A DNA stretch of 64,000 nucleotides, taken from positions 1 to 64,000 of the forward strand of contig AQSA01000008.1 in NCBI GenBank assembly GCA_000402815.1, written 5' to 3'. Shown in pieces: positions 44,422 to 54,317 of this stretch. The number at the start of each line of letters is the position of its first letter. Position 1 is the stretch's first letter. Origin of the DNA: Candidatus Neomarinimicrobium atlanticum (GTDB lineage Bacteria > Fidelibacterota > Marinisomatia > Marinisomatales > Marinisomataceae). The notes beneath the pieces were generated by a model. That model saw only the letters and a list, made by a program, of their open reading frames with translations, was not told the DNA's origin and ran no database searches. The position numbers and the translations under genes are program-made.

Positions 44422-45291
44422 CTACTTTTTTGGGGGTAGTAAGATAAGTTTTGAAGTGCGTTCTGTATATGCTAAATATTCAGCATCAGTCCCCCATCTT
44501 TCTTTTGCTATATCATCTAATAAGTTTATTCCACTTACCTTCGTAAGTAATAAATAAACAAATACAGGCGATATTAACGTAGCTAACTGCCATCCAGATA
44601 GTACTGGAAAAGCTAGAAAGGCAACACCAATCCACAAAGTAATTTCACCAAAATAATTAGGGTGTTGAGACCATGCCCATACCCCAGTTGTAATAAAGCG
44701 ACCTTTATTGCCTGGATCTTTTCTAAACTGTCTTTTTTGACTATCAGCCATGATTTCAATAATAAAACCGAATATCCATAATCCAATGCCTATATAGCCT
44801 ATTACACCGATATCTAATGAGGTTTTTGACGTGATAGCAGCAAGACCTGCGCCCATCGTTACTAAGACCCAAAGACCACCTAGAGTCCATAGATTTAAAA
44901 AACGAATAAATTTTGTTTTAATCACATCTAATCGGACATCTTTTCCATCTTTTTTAATTCGAGTGAATAAGAATAATCCTAAACGAGTAGCCCAAATAAT
45001 AACCATACTGCAAATAATTAAACCTCTCATATCAAGTGATGGACTAAGCATTGCTGCAGTTATAGCTGTAGCCACATAAGATGTTGAACCAATTAAATCA
45101 AAGTAATGATCTGTTTTGAGTATGTAAGATGGAATAAAAAATGTCCAATGCAATAAGAAGCCTATTGGAGCACAAATAGCAAATAAAGGCCATCCGTTCA
45201 CCATGATACTTCCTTGACTACCTGCATTGATTAATAGTGTCGAAATTATAAGTGAAATTACTATTGCAATAGCTGCTACTTTTGTACTCAT
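44422..45291 (-). CDS. DUF1295 / steroid 5-alpha-reductase-like membrane protein
   Basis: A 289-residue protein with seven or so membrane helices. The C-terminal hallmark is GVWAWSQHPNYFGEITLWIG, typical of the DUF1295 branch of the steroid-reductase/isoprenylcysteine-methyltransferase superfamily. It may reduce or methylate a lipid. The ATG has GAGGAG upstream and overlaps the nitroreductase stop by 4 bases, starting a chain of overlapping genes. Confidence 0.87.
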   Translation of the reverse strand: MSTKVAAIAIVISLIISTLLINAGSQGSIMVNGWPLFAICAPIGFLLHWTFFIPSYILKTDHYFDLIGSTSYVATAITAAMLSPSLDMRGLIICSMVIIWATRLGLFLFTRIKKDGKDVRLDVIKTKFIRFLNLWTLGGLWVLVTMGAGLAAITSKTSLDIGVIGYIGIGLWIFGFIIEIMADSQKRQFRKDPGNKGRFITTGVWAWSQHPNYFGEITLWIGVAFLAFPVLSGWQLATLISPVFVYLLLTKVSGINLLDDIAKERWGTDAEYLAYTERTSKLILLPPKK

Positions 45292-45953
45292 TTTTTCTCC
45301 TCGAAAAGTCTATCTATAGGTTTACGAACTTTGGTACGATATTGGTGACGGTCATCTTCAGTACGATACCCAACCGGCAATAATACCGTTGAGGTTAGAT
45401 TTTTGTCGCCTAAGTCTAAAATTTTATCATATGCCTCCGTACTAAATCCTTCAAAAGGACAGGAGTCAATGCGCATATCTGCACAAGCTACCATGAGTTG
45501 TGATACAGCTAAATAACACTGTTTTTGCATCCAATGAAGCGCTTCTGCTTTATCGCGTCGGCCGATATCTGCCTTTGCAATGGTTCCATACAGCATAATC
45601 TTTGCTTTAGACTTCACTTTATCAATGTATCCGCGCTCATCATCTGCTTGCCTTGCTTGCTCCATCAAATCGATAAATTCATCAATATGTTTAGATTCTA
45701 CATTCTTATAACTGCAAAATATAAATAGGTGGGAGCAATCACGAATTTGGGATTGATAATAAGACTCTTTGTAGAGCTTATCTTTTGTTTTTTGATCGGT
45801 AACAACAAGCACCTTATATAGCTGAAATCCATATGAAGACGGTGTTAACTGAACCGCTTCTTTGAGTGTAGCAATATCAGCATCACTCACTTTTTTATCG
45901 GTATCAAATTTTTTCGTGGCATAACGCCATTTCAGGCTGTCTATAATACTCAT
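45288..45953 (-). CDS. Nitroreductase-family NAD(P)H oxidoreductase
   Basis: A 221-residue flavoprotein of the NfsB-like group. The blocks are LKWRYATKKFD at the start, LTPSSYGFQLYKV (FMN phosphate region), MQKQCYLAVSQLMVACADMRIDSCPFEGF, and a C-terminal VGYRTEDD. It should reduce nitro compounds or quinones using FMN. It overlaps both neighbours by 4 bases. Confidence 0.9.
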   Translation of the reverse strand: MSIIDSLKWRYATKKFDTDKKVSDADIATLKEAVQLTPSSYGFQLYKVLVVTDQKTKDKLYKESYYQSQIRDCSHLFIFCSYKNVESKHIDEFIDLMEQARQADDERGYIDKVKSKAKIMLYGTIAKADIGRRDKAEALHWMQKQCYLAVSQLMVACADMRIDSCPFEGFSTEAYDKILDLGDKNLTSTVLLPVGYRTEDDRHQYRTKVRKPIDRLFEEKK

Positions 45954-47053
45954 TTTATAAAAATCTTATCGGAATTTAAGGGCAATTCCATTACCATATT
46001 ATCTTCTACCACTGTTACTTCATGAGAAGACTCTGATTTAAAACGTCTTAATACTCTTTTAGTTATTAGTTCATCTTTGTCCGGGATAATATGAATTAAG
46101 GCTAACATGCCGATATCAATTCCTTCTAGACGACTTAATAACCCTGGCTGGTCATCATAATCTACTAGATTAGCATGATAATTCTGAATATCATGGAACA
46201 CTACCCCCATACGATCATTACCAACACGATAGGCTGCACGACTAATTTCAGCACTTTCCTGCTCTAGGATTGCTTCGTGAATCAATACATCTACTCCATT
46301 AGCAAAACTGTAATCGTCCATAAGGTCAGTATCACCTGAAATAATAACAGAGCGATTGCCCGCTACAATGCGGTAACCTACTGCTCCGTGAATTGGTCCA
46401 TGAGGTACAGTAAACGCAAAAACTTCTATATTATTATCTTTAAATACGGACGTCTCACTTGTGGGTACATCAAATATTTTTGCTACCAATAATCCATTCT
46501 CTGCATCAAAAAAACCTTCTCCATGATGATTAACACGATGATTTCTATCTGGCTTATAAGCCAAATTAAATCCATCCACAACATTTTGTGTTAATTCGCC
46601 AGCGCCATAAACAGGCATTGAACTTGTTCTTCCACGCCCCCAAGATGCTAAGACTAGCTCGCCTAAACTTCCAATGTGGTCAGAATGAGTATGAGTTATA
46701 AAGACTGCTTCAATAAAGGCTGCTTCTAAGGTTCCCTGAGAAATGAAATTCGCTGTTGAGCGTGAACCCGAATCAAAAACATAATTTTTATTATTGATTG
46801 ATATTACAACACTTTGTTGTGCAATATGCGGTGTAAGTGGAGTGCTTACACCTGTATAAACAATACGCAATACATCAGGCTGGTTAGGTGGTATAACAAG
46901 TAAGGGTTCAACAGCACGATCATATAATTGCTCTTTAATACTACCAGGAGACTTGATTGTTAATACAATTGCGGCGGTTGCTAGCATTAATACAGTAAAA
47001 AATAAGGCTAAATATTTTAAAATCTTACCCTCGGAAATAGAATTAAAACTCAT
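45950..47053 (-). CDS. Membrane-anchored MBL-fold metallo-hydrolase
   Basis: A 367-residue protein with an N-terminal membrane segment or uncleaved signal (about 11-29). The metal motif is HTHSDHIG, followed by VPHGP and SGDTD in the middle and DVLIHEA; a later HDIQNYHANL supplies more His ligands. The pattern resembles the ribonuclease-Z-like or lactonase-like hydrolases that are exported. Substrate unknown. It overlaps cutA and the nitroreductase gene by 4 bases each. Confidence 0.85.
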   Translation of the reverse strand: MSFNSISEGKILKYLALFFTVLMLATAAIVLTIKSPGSIKEQLYDRAVEPLLVIPPNQPDVLRIVYTGVSTPLTPHIAQQSVVISINNKNYVFDSGSRSTANFISQGTLEAAFIEAVFITHTHSDHIGSLGELVLASWGRGRTSSMPVYGAGELTQNVVDGFNLAYKPDRNHRVNHHGEGFFDAENGLLVAKIFDVPTSETSVFKDNNIEVFAFTVPHGPIHGAVGYRIVAGNRSVIISGDTDLMDDYSFANGVDVLIHEAILEQESAEISRAAYRVGNDRMGVVFHDIQNYHANLVDYDDQPGLLSRLEGIDIGMLALIHIIPDKDELITKRVLRRFKSESSHEVTVVEDNMVMELPLNSDKIFIK

Positions 47054-47358
47054 TTTAAAGCGCTTTCAAGCCAGTTAGCATAATCTTCATCTACATTACT
47101 TGTTTTAATAGTAGAAATCTCCGGAGTATCATAATTGTGCAGTTCCTTAATTGTCTCATATACGTTCGCCTCTAAAGCTTGAGATGTCTTAATAAGCAAC
47201 ATTACCTCCCTGGACTCAACAATACGCCCATCTAGAACATATTTTGAGCGCATACGGGGAATAATATTAACACATGCAGCGTATCGATTGTTTAAGAGTG
47301 CGTTAGTGATATCTTTCATAGCCTTATGACTATCAGAAGTTGTTTTTATAATAAGCAT
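47050..47358 (-). CDS. cutA: Divalent-cation tolerance protein CutA
   Basis: A 102-residue CutA. Marks are ALLNNRYAACVNIIPRMRSKYVLDG near the start, EVMLLIKTS in the middle and YDTPEISTIKTSNVDEDYANWL at the end. CutA is a trimer linked with copper tolerance; its exact job is debated. It sits 5 bases after the DUF885 gene. Confidence 0.93.
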   Translation of the reverse strand: MLIIKTTSDSHKAMKDITNALLNNRYAACVNIIPRMRSKYVLDGRIVESREVMLLIKTSQALEANVYETIKELHNYDTPEISTIKTSNVDEDYANWLESALK

Positions 47359-47363
47359 ACTAT

Positions 47364-49169
47364 CTACTGATTTTCAACCCACTGAACCACAATATCTTGA
47401 AGAATATCCATAGGAACTGCTCCATTTTTTAAAACAATATCATGAAATGCTTGAAGAGAGAAGTTATCACCAAGTGTAGATTCAGCGTAAGCACGCAATT
47501 CTTGTATTTTTAACATCCCTATTTTATAGGAAACAGCTTGACCTGGCCATACTATATGACGTTCTACCATTCCAACACAATCACCCTCAGGGTTTGCTGT
47601 GTTGTTCATATAATAATCAATACCTTCTTCTCTTGTCCATCGATAATGATGAATCCCAGTATCAACTACTAAGCGACATGCTCTCCATAGTTCACCAGAT
47701 AAACGACCAAAATCTGAATACGGATCTTTATATAGACCAATTTCTTTTGGTAGTGTCTCTGAGTATAATGCCCATCCTTCAGAATACACGCTATACCCAC
47801 CATATTTTCTAAAACTTGGCATCCCTTCTACTTCGAGTTGAATTGCAATCTGCATATGATGCCCAGGGATTGCTTCATGGTACGCTAGATTTTCTAGCTT
47901 ATAAATTGGCATATCCTGCATATTATACAAATTAGCATAATAGATACCAGGACGACTTCCATCGGCTTGGCCTCTGCTATAAAATGCTATTCCTGCAGAA
48001 GCCTCTCTGTAAGCTTCAACAGGTTTAACCACTAGAGGAATACTTGGGAGTCCATAGAATAATTCTTCTATACGAGCAGATAAGGTATCAACAACCACAT
48101 TTACCTGATCTAAATACATCTGTCGTCCTTCTGGGCTCTGCGGATAATAAAACTGAGGGTCAGTCCTCATAAAATCAAAAAATTCTTGTAAGGTTCCTTC
48201 AAAAGCAACGGTCTCCATAATAGCATAAATTTCTTCATGAATACGAGCTACCTCATCTAAACCAATTTGATGTATCTCTTCAGCGGTGAGTCCTAGCGTA
48301 GTATACTGATCTAATGTGTGTTGATAATATTCAGCGCCATTTGGATACTTCCATACGCCGTCATTATTTGTAGCTTTTAATTGTTGTGCGGTTAAAAAAT
48401 CAATAAAACTTCTATAAGCATAATTAACAGTAGTAACTAAGATCGCTTCCGCTTCACTTTTGTAGCGTAGCTTGATAGCATCCGCTAAGTCTGTAGCATC
48501 TATTTTTTTAACTAAATCTTCATAAATAACATTTTGTTTTTTTGCCTCTTCAAAAGGATACCCAGATATGATGTTTTTGGACACAGCAATTGCTTTAGGG
48601 TAAACAAACATAGGTGCGATTGTTCCCACTTCCTCTCTTAATGACATCTCTTCAATCAAATCTTCAATTAATGGTTCAATATTGCGTAATCTTCCTAAGT
48701 AATCTTGGATATCTCTTTCGTCTTCAATTGCATGGTAATTGATTAAAAATGACGGTATGGAAGAATGTTTTCCTCCTCTATGAGTAACCATATATTGACG
48801 AAATAGATAATCATCCGAATCTATTCTTCGTTCTAATGATTTTTCCATTAGACGATAACTTATTGCCGTTTTACTATCCAACTTTTCAATATTGATATTT
48901 TCATTTAAATAATCTAAATCAAAAATAGCTTGTCGCGCATTTTTTCTACTTCTTTTATAGGTTATATCATCCCATTTATCATAATTAGACTTATAGCCTA
49001 ATCTTGACTGAAACTCAGGGCTATCTAACACCCTATCTTGAAAGACAGACTCAAAGAACTGATTGGCTTTTTTAATTTCATCTTGATCAACTTTCGAACC
49101 AGCGCAGGCATTAATTCCAAAAAATTGGAGCATTATAATAATGGATAATAGTCTAATATATCTTGTCAT
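47364..49169 (-). CDS. DUF885-family putative zinc-peptidase lipoprotein
   Basis: A 601-residue DUF885 protein. The N-terminus is a signal with a lipobox-like INAC (Cys22). The zinc motif is HEAIPGHHMQ, preceded by an Ala/Arg-rich GIAFYSRGQADG, and followed by YSEGWALYSE. The full-length family fold is present. These proteins resemble M3-like oligopeptidases, and substrates are unknown. It lies between folD (7-base gap) and cutA. Confidence 0.87.
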   Translation of the reverse strand: MTRYIRLLSIIIMLQFFGINACAGSKVDQDEIKKANQFFESVFQDRVLDSPEFQSRLGYKSNYDKWDDITYKRSRKNARQAIFDLDYLNENINIEKLDSKTAISYRLMEKSLERRIDSDDYLFRQYMVTHRGGKHSSIPSFLINYHAIEDERDIQDYLGRLRNIEPLIEDLIEEMSLREEVGTIAPMFVYPKAIAVSKNIISGYPFEEAKKQNVIYEDLVKKIDATDLADAIKLRYKSEAEAILVTTVNYAYRSFIDFLTAQQLKATNNDGVWKYPNGAEYYQHTLDQYTTLGLTAEEIHQIGLDEVARIHEEIYAIMETVAFEGTLQEFFDFMRTDPQFYYPQSPEGRQMYLDQVNVVVDTLSARIEELFYGLPSIPLVVKPVEAYREASAGIAFYSRGQADGSRPGIYYANLYNMQDMPIYKLENLAYHEAIPGHHMQIAIQLEVEGMPSFRKYGGYSVYSEGWALYSETLPKEIGLYKDPYSDFGRLSGELWRACRLVVDTGIHHYRWTREEGIDYYMNNTANPEGDCVGMVERHIVWPGQAVSYKIGMLKIQELRAYAESTLGDNFSLQAFHDIVLKNGAVPMDILQDIVVQWVENQ

Positions 49170-49176
49170 AATTGGC

Positions 49177-50049
49177 CTAATTTAATAACAATTCCGCAGA
49201 CAATATGGTATTTTCTACTAACATAGCAATGGTCATTGGACCTACTCCTTTTGGTACAGGAGTAAGAGAGCTTGCTTTTCCTGTTACGCTTGGCTGATCT
49301 ACATCCCCAACAATAACAGATTTTCCATCGCGTTCAATGCGATTAATACCGACATCAACAAGACAAGCGCCTTCTTTAATATAAGATGCATCTAAAAATT
49401 CAGGTGAACCCATTGCAGCTACTACAACATCTGCTTGATTCGTAAAATATTTTAAGTCTGACGTACCGCTATGACAGATTGTTACAGTTGCATTCCCTAA
49501 AGATTTTAAGCTCGAGAGCACAGAAACAGGTCTTCCAACAATATTACTACGACCCACTACGACTACATGCTTTCCATTCAAGTCTACATTAAAGTGCTTT
49601 AGCATGAACATAATTCCCTTGGGAGTACATGGAATAAATCGTGGTCGTCCTATCGATAATAAACCAGCATTTTCTGGATGAAACCCATCCACATCCTTTG
49701 TTGGATGAATCGCATGAATCACCTTATCACTATCTATGTGTTTTGGTAAAGGTAATTGGACTAAAATACCATGAAAGCTGTCATCTGAATTTATTTTTGC
49801 AATTAAATCGAGTAACTCTTCCTGAGAAACAGATTTATCTAAACGGTGAAGCTCAGATTTTAATCCTAAAGCATCAAAGCGTTTTGTCTTATTTCTAACA
49901 TAAATTTGTGATGCAGGATCCTCGCCTACTAAAATAGCTGCTAGGCCAGGTGTTATGCCTTTATCTTTTAACGAGGAAATACGATCATGTAAACTATCAT
50001 ATAACGCATGACTTGCCTCTATACCTGATAAAATTTTTGTATCAAACAT
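49177..50049 (-). CDS. folD: Methylenetetrahydrofolate dehydrogenase/cyclohydrolase
   Basis: A 290-residue FolD that interconverts methylene- and formyl-tetrahydrofolate. The motifs are VGEDPASQIYVRNK (with catalytic Lys later), GILVQLPLPKHI, PTKDVDGFHPENAGLL, FIPCTPKGIM and VVVGRSNIVGRPVS. A strong ribosome site GGGGGAG precedes ATG. It is 23 bases from zapA. Confidence 0.96.
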   Translation of the reverse strand: MFDTKILSGIEASHALYDSLHDRISSLKDKGITPGLAAILVGEDPASQIYVRNKTKRFDALGLKSELHRLDKSVSQEELLDLIAKINSDDSFHGILVQLPLPKHIDSDKVIHAIHPTKDVDGFHPENAGLLSIGRPRFIPCTPKGIMFMLKHFNVDLNGKHVVVVGRSNIVGRPVSVLSSLKSLGNATVTICHSGTSDLKYFTNQADVVVAAMGSPEFLDASYIKEGACLVDVGINRIERDGKSVIVGDVDQPSVTGKASSLTPVPKGVGPMTIAMLVENTILSAELLLN

Positions 50050-50072
50050 TTGACTCCCCCAACTATTATTTT

Positions 50073-50366
50073 TTAAACTATCTCTTCAATACGTTCAACC
50101 AAAGATTTAATCTTTGACTCTACCTCACCCTTAAAAGAATATTCTCCTCTTTGAGCGCTCATTAACTCATCAGAGATGTTCATTGCAGCTAAGATTGCTA
50201 TCTTGGAAGCATTTAAAGATGATGGAGCTGTTCTTTGAATTTCAGCCATTTTTTCGTCAACTAAAGCTGCACACTCTCTAATATGAGCTTCGTTAACAGT
50301 GGCGCGAATAGAGTATTCTTGACCAAAAATTCTAACTTTAACAACTTTTTTATCTGAATTTTCCAT
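50073..50366 (-). CDS. zapA: Cell division protein ZapA
   Basis: A 97-residue ZapA, which bundles FtsZ filaments. Marks are VKVRIFGQEYSIRA at the start and ASKIAILAAMNISDELM in the middle, with a coiled coil at the end. Ribosome site AGGAAG precedes ATG. It lies 13 bases from pheT, an arrangement common in several phyla. Confidence 0.88.
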   Translation of the reverse strand: MENSDKKVVKVRIFGQEYSIRATVNEAHIRECAALVDEKMAEIQRTAPSSLNASKIAILAAMNISDELMSAQRGEYSFKGEVESKIKSLVERIEEIV

Positions 50367-50379
50367 AAATATCTTCCTG

Positions 50380-52758
50380 TTAATTATCTCTTAATTTAGC
50401 ATTAAATTTCTTTGTTACCACACTTATAATTTCTGCAATAACTGCATTTACATCGTTATCTTCAAGTGTTTTTTTAACACTCTGAAATGACAGCTTAAAC
50501 AACACATTCTTCTTACCATCTTCCTTTTTTGATTTATATATATCTACAGGGAATACATCTTGCATTATAGACTGATTTACAGATTTTATTGCGGCACAAA
50601 CTTTACCTAGATTGGTGTTGCTGTCAAATTTAAAATTAAGGTCTCTATTGACTATAGGATACAATACAACATCTTGAACTTTAATGTTGTGGTTAAAATG
50701 CTCAATAAATAAAGAAGTATTAATATCGAGTATAGAAACATTTGTTTTATGTGAAATATCTAACTTATCTAGAAATAAGTCAGATACAACACCTATAGAT
50801 CCGACAGTATTCTTTTTTCCATCTACGATGCGATAAAATACATCACAATATGCATGCTTATCCTCTATGAATTTAACTTTAGCTTTAGTTAGGGTTGCAA
50901 ATGCGTTTGATGCAACACCTTTTAATAAGAAAAAGTTATTTTCTATTGAGTCAAAATGAACATTCTTATCATAAAAATTTCCATGTACAAGACAAGAAAA
51001 GTTACTAACCTGTTCTATATCTTTTAATGTATCTCCCTTTTTTTCAAATACGGTTCCATACTCATAGATTAGAGTATTAGATGAGCCATTTTTAAAATTA
51101 AAATCTAAGTTTTCGAATAATCCGTGATGCAGGGTTGTACGAAGAGTATTCATTCTTTCTGACGATGGATTCATAACAGATACAGGATTAATACCAAATG
51201 ATTTTACCTCTTCTAGGTCTTGTAATGAGTTATTGTAGCACTGATTAAACCCTAAGGAAGATAAATATTGTTTTAGCTCGAACAACGGTTGTTCTGCATC
51301 ATTTGCATATTGCATTTGAGATGAAAAACTATAAGAAGATTGAATATTTTCATAGCCATAACAACGCAAGACCTCCTCAATTAAATCAGTTTCATGTTTT
51401 ACGTCATGTCTAAATGATGGAATAATACAATCCCAACCTGCTTTTGTTTTCTTATTTTCAATATGAAGCCCATCTAGTATAAAGCTAACGGACTTGAAAT
51501 CAATTTTATGCCCTATATACTTTAATAGTTTGGCCTCTGAAAGGGAAACTTTGTGCAATGTTAAGTCGATAGTAGATTCATCTGCTACAATAGACTCTAA
51601 ACTACCTCCTGCAACCTCAGTCATTAGACCTACTATCATATAAAATGCTTCTAAAGTAGCTTCTGGGTCAGCGCCTCTTTCAAAACGTCTTGATGCTTCA
51701 GATAGTAAATTAAGTTTTTTAGAGCCCCTCCTAATAACAACGGGATCAAAATAAGCACTTTCAATTAATACATCTGTAGTCGAATCAGACACGGCGCTAT
51801 CTTTACCTCCTATGATACCAGCTAGTGCTATAGTATTTACAGAGTCTGTAATGATAAGATGATCGGTGTCTAATTTGTAAGTTTCTTCGTCTAATGCATG
51901 AAATTTTTCATCTTTCTTTGCCCACTTTACTTCTATTGCAGGTTTTGAAAGCTTTTTTAAATCAAAAACGTGTGTAGGATGACCAATCTCTAGCAACATG
52001 AAGTTTGATATATCAACCAGATTGTTAATACTTTTTTGACCGACAGACTTTAAATAATCTGCTAACCATTTTGGAGACGGTCCAACTGTCAGGTTTGTCA
52101 TTGTACCAGCTATATATCTAGTACATCCACCTTTTTTATCCAAAACAACCTTGACGATATCCTTTCCTTTAGATGTAGCTTTAACTACTTCCATGGGAGT
52201 TTTAATCTTTGATTCAGTCATGGCAGCTATTTCTCTAGCAATTCCACGATGGCTCAATGCAAACGCTTTATCTGGGGTTATCTCTATATCAATAGCATTA
52301 TAAGCTTCACCTAGGATTGTATCGATTTTTGCGCCTACCTTACAAGAGTCATCTAAAACCATGATACCTTCATGCTCTTCAGATATACCTAGCTCTCTTT
52401 CTGAGCAAATCATTCCGAAACTTTCAACACCTCTAATCTTAGCTTTCCCAATCTTAAAATCTCCAGGCAATACAGCGCCTACTTTTGCAAACACTATCTT
52501 TTGATCTTTATCTACATTAGGAGCTCCACAAACAACGTTATATGTTTGCTTTCCATCTGAAACCATACAAACCTTCAACTTATCTGCATCGGGGTGTTTT
52601 TCGGCAGATTTTACTTCTCCAACAACAATATGATCTAATGAACTGAAATCTGTTGCTACTTCGGATTCAAATCCTCGCATAGTTAATTTGTCTGCAAGTT
52701 CAGATGTCGAATAATCAAAATCAACAAAGCGTTTAAGCCATGATAGTGAAACCTTCAT
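50380..52758 (-). CDS. pheT: Phenylalanyl-tRNA synthetase beta subunit
   Basis: A 792-residue beta subunit with all parts: N-terminal EMAP/tRNA-binding domain (VVGEVKSAEKHPDADKLKVC), B3/4 editing region, B5 domain, catalytic-like core (RHDVKHETDLIEEVLRCYGY), and a C-terminal FDX-ACB domain (PIVNRDLNFKF). It pairs with PheS as an alpha2-beta2 enzyme. It overlaps the pheS stop by one base (TAATG), which ensures coupled translation. Confidence 0.97.
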   Translation of the reverse strand: MKVSLSWLKRFVDFDYSTSELADKLTMRGFESEVATDFSSLDHIVVGEVKSAEKHPDADKLKVCMVSDGKQTYNVVCGAPNVDKDQKIVFAKVGAVLPGDFKIGKAKIRGVESFGMICSERELGISEEHEGIMVLDDSCKVGAKIDTILGEAYNAIDIEITPDKAFALSHRGIAREIAAMTESKIKTPMEVVKATSKGKDIVKVVLDKKGGCTRYIAGTMTNLTVGPSPKWLADYLKSVGQKSINNLVDISNFMLLEIGHPTHVFDLKKLSKPAIEVKWAKKDEKFHALDEETYKLDTDHLIITDSVNTIALAGIIGGKDSAVSDSTTDVLIESAYFDPVVIRRGSKKLNLLSEASRRFERGADPEATLEAFYMIVGLMTEVAGGSLESIVADESTIDLTLHKVSLSEAKLLKYIGHKIDFKSVSFILDGLHIENKKTKAGWDCIIPSFRHDVKHETDLIEEVLRCYGYENIQSSYSFSSQMQYANDAEQPLFELKQYLSSLGFNQCYNNSLQDLEEVKSFGINPVSVMNPSSERMNTLRTTLHHGLFENLDFNFKNGSSNTLIYEYGTVFEKKGDTLKDIEQVSNFSCLVHGNFYDKNVHFDSIENNFFLLKGVASNAFATLTKAKVKFIEDKHAYCDVFYRIVDGKKNTVGSIGVVSDLFLDKLDISHKTNVSILDINTSLFIEHFNHNIKVQDVVLYPIVNRDLNFKFDSNTNLGKVCAAIKSVNQSIMQDVFPVDIYKSKKEDGKKNVLFKLSFQSVKKTLEDNDVNAVIAEIISVVTKKFNAKLRDN

Positions 52759-53747
52759 TAAAATTGCTCCAAAAATCGTTTATCGTTCTGATAGAAAAGA
52801 CGAATATCTTTAATTCCATATTTAATCATAGCGATTCGCTCTATACCCATTCCAAAAGCAAATCCTTGATATTTTTTATTATCATAACCTACATTTGTAA
52901 GGACATTTGGATTTACCATACCACATCCTAAAATTTCCATCCACTGATTAAGTTTATCATTCCATATGTCTACTTCCGCGCTTGGTTCGGTAAATGGAAA
53001 GTAACTTGGTCTAAAACGCATCTTAGTACCCTCACCAAACATTTCTTTTACAAAATACTCTAATGTTCCTTTCATTTCAGCGAATGAAGAAGTTTCATTA
53101 ATTACCAACCCCTCTACCTGATTGAATAAGCAAAAACTCTTATAACTTACTGCTTCGTTTCTAAATACTCTACCACAGCAAATATGACGTAGTGGTGGAT
53201 CTTGATTTTCCATCAAGTGAATTTGAACATTTGAAGTGTGAGTTCTTAAAACTGTATTAGGGTCAACAAAGAATGTATCCTGCATGTCTCTAGCAGGGTG
53301 ATGCTTCGGTACGTTTAATGCTTCAAAATTATGATAATCATCATCAATTTCAGGTCCATAGGCTACCGAAAAACCAATAGATTGAAATATTGCCTTTATT
53401 TCACTAGTAACTTGTTCCAATGGATGCAAGCTACCCTCGGGTAGGTTATACCCGGGTAGTGAAAAATCTTCTGAACTATCATTTGATTTATGACTATTAG
53501 GATTTATTTCTTTTAATTTTTTATCAAATGCACTTGTAAGGTCGGTCTTTAATATGTTAAGCGTTTTTCCGTATTTAGGTTTTTCAGAACCGGGAAGTTT
53601 TGTGAACTCTTCAAATAAGGTAGTAAGCTTACCCTTTCTTCCAAGATAAGTAATACGGATATTTTCGAGGTCAGTAGATGTGTTGCAGTTGGATAATTCT
53701 GATTGGAAAGATGCCTTAATTTCTTTGATAGTGTTATCTAATGACAT
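52758..53747 (-). CDS. pheS: Phenylalanyl-tRNA synthetase alpha subunit
   Basis: A 329-residue PheS with an N-terminal coiled coil and class II catalytic core: NFEALNVPKHHPARDMQDTF, RTHTSNVQI, CGRVFRNEAVS, and motif 3 GFAFGMGIERIAMIKYGI. It charges tRNA-Phe with PheT. It lies 10 bases after rplT. Confidence 0.97.
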   Translation of the reverse strand: MSLDNTIKEIKASFQSELSNCNTSTDLENIRITYLGRKGKLTTLFEEFTKLPGSEKPKYGKTLNILKTDLTSAFDKKLKEINPNSHKSNDSSEDFSLPGYNLPEGSLHPLEQVTSEIKAIFQSIGFSVAYGPEIDDDYHNFEALNVPKHHPARDMQDTFFVDPNTVLRTHTSNVQIHLMENQDPPLRHICCGRVFRNEAVSYKSFCLFNQVEGLVINETSSFAEMKGTLEYFVKEMFGEGTKMRFRPSYFPFTEPSAEVDIWNDKLNQWMEILGCGMVNPNVLTNVGYDNKKYQGFAFGMGIERIAMIKYGIKDIRLFYQNDKRFLEQF

Positions 53748-53757
53748 CTTTAATTTT

Positions 53758-54108
53758 TTATTTTTTCTTTAAATATTTTACAAGGTCTTCAAACACAGAT
53801 GGATTATTAACTGCTAAATGAGCTAAAACCTTTCTGTCTAAATCGACACCCTTCTCCTTCAATAAATGTACAAAATTTGAATATGATAAACCATTTAATC
53901 TTGATGCGGCATTAATACGTACTATCCATAGACGTCTAAATTGACGTTTTTTCTGCCTTCTATCTCTGTAAGCATATAAACCAGCTTTTACCACTGCATC
54001 TTTTGCAGCTTTATAATTACGGCTTCTTGCTCCGAAATATCCTTTCGCTAACTTAACAGTCTTGCGATGTCTTCTATGTCTTGGTACTGAACTATTGGAC
54101 CTTGGCAT
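53758..54108 (-). CDS. rplT: 50S ribosomal protein L20
   Basis: A 116-residue L20 with the family start [17 protein letters not shown] and the block [22 protein letters not shown]20 binds 23S rRNA early in assembly and often represses its own operon. It lies 3 bases after rpmI. Confidence 0.97.
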   Translation of the reverse strand: MPRSNSSVPRHRRHRKTVKLAKGYFGARSRNYKAAKDAVVKAGLYAYRDRRQKKRQFRRLWIVRINAASRLNGLSYSNFVHLLKEKGVDLDRKVLAHLAVNNPSVFEDLVKYLKKK

Positions 54109-54111
54109 AAC

Positions 54112-54309
54112 TTATACTTTCCCCATCATTTTTTTCATGCGCTTCTCAAAAGAAGGTGCTACTACTGTGGCTTTTTTAGCTGAACGCTTCTGATCTCTAT
54201 CTCTACGTATTAACATATGTGAATGACCAGCCTTGTTACGTTTCAGTTTACCTGAGGCAGTAACCTTAAATCTTTTTGACACACTTTTTCTTGTTTTCAT
54301 CTTTGGCAT
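54112..54309 (-). CDS. rpmI: 50S ribosomal protein L35
   Basis: A 65-residue L35: MPKMKTRKSVSKRFKVTASG and GHSHMLIRRDRDQKRSAK are typical. Its order after infC and before rplT is the standard one, and it lies 8 bases from infC. Confidence 0.96.
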   Translation of the reverse strand: MPKMKTRKSVSKRFKVTASGKLKRNKAGHSHMLIRRDRDQKRSAKKATVVAPSFEKRMKKMMGKV

Positions 54310-54317
54310 AATATTTC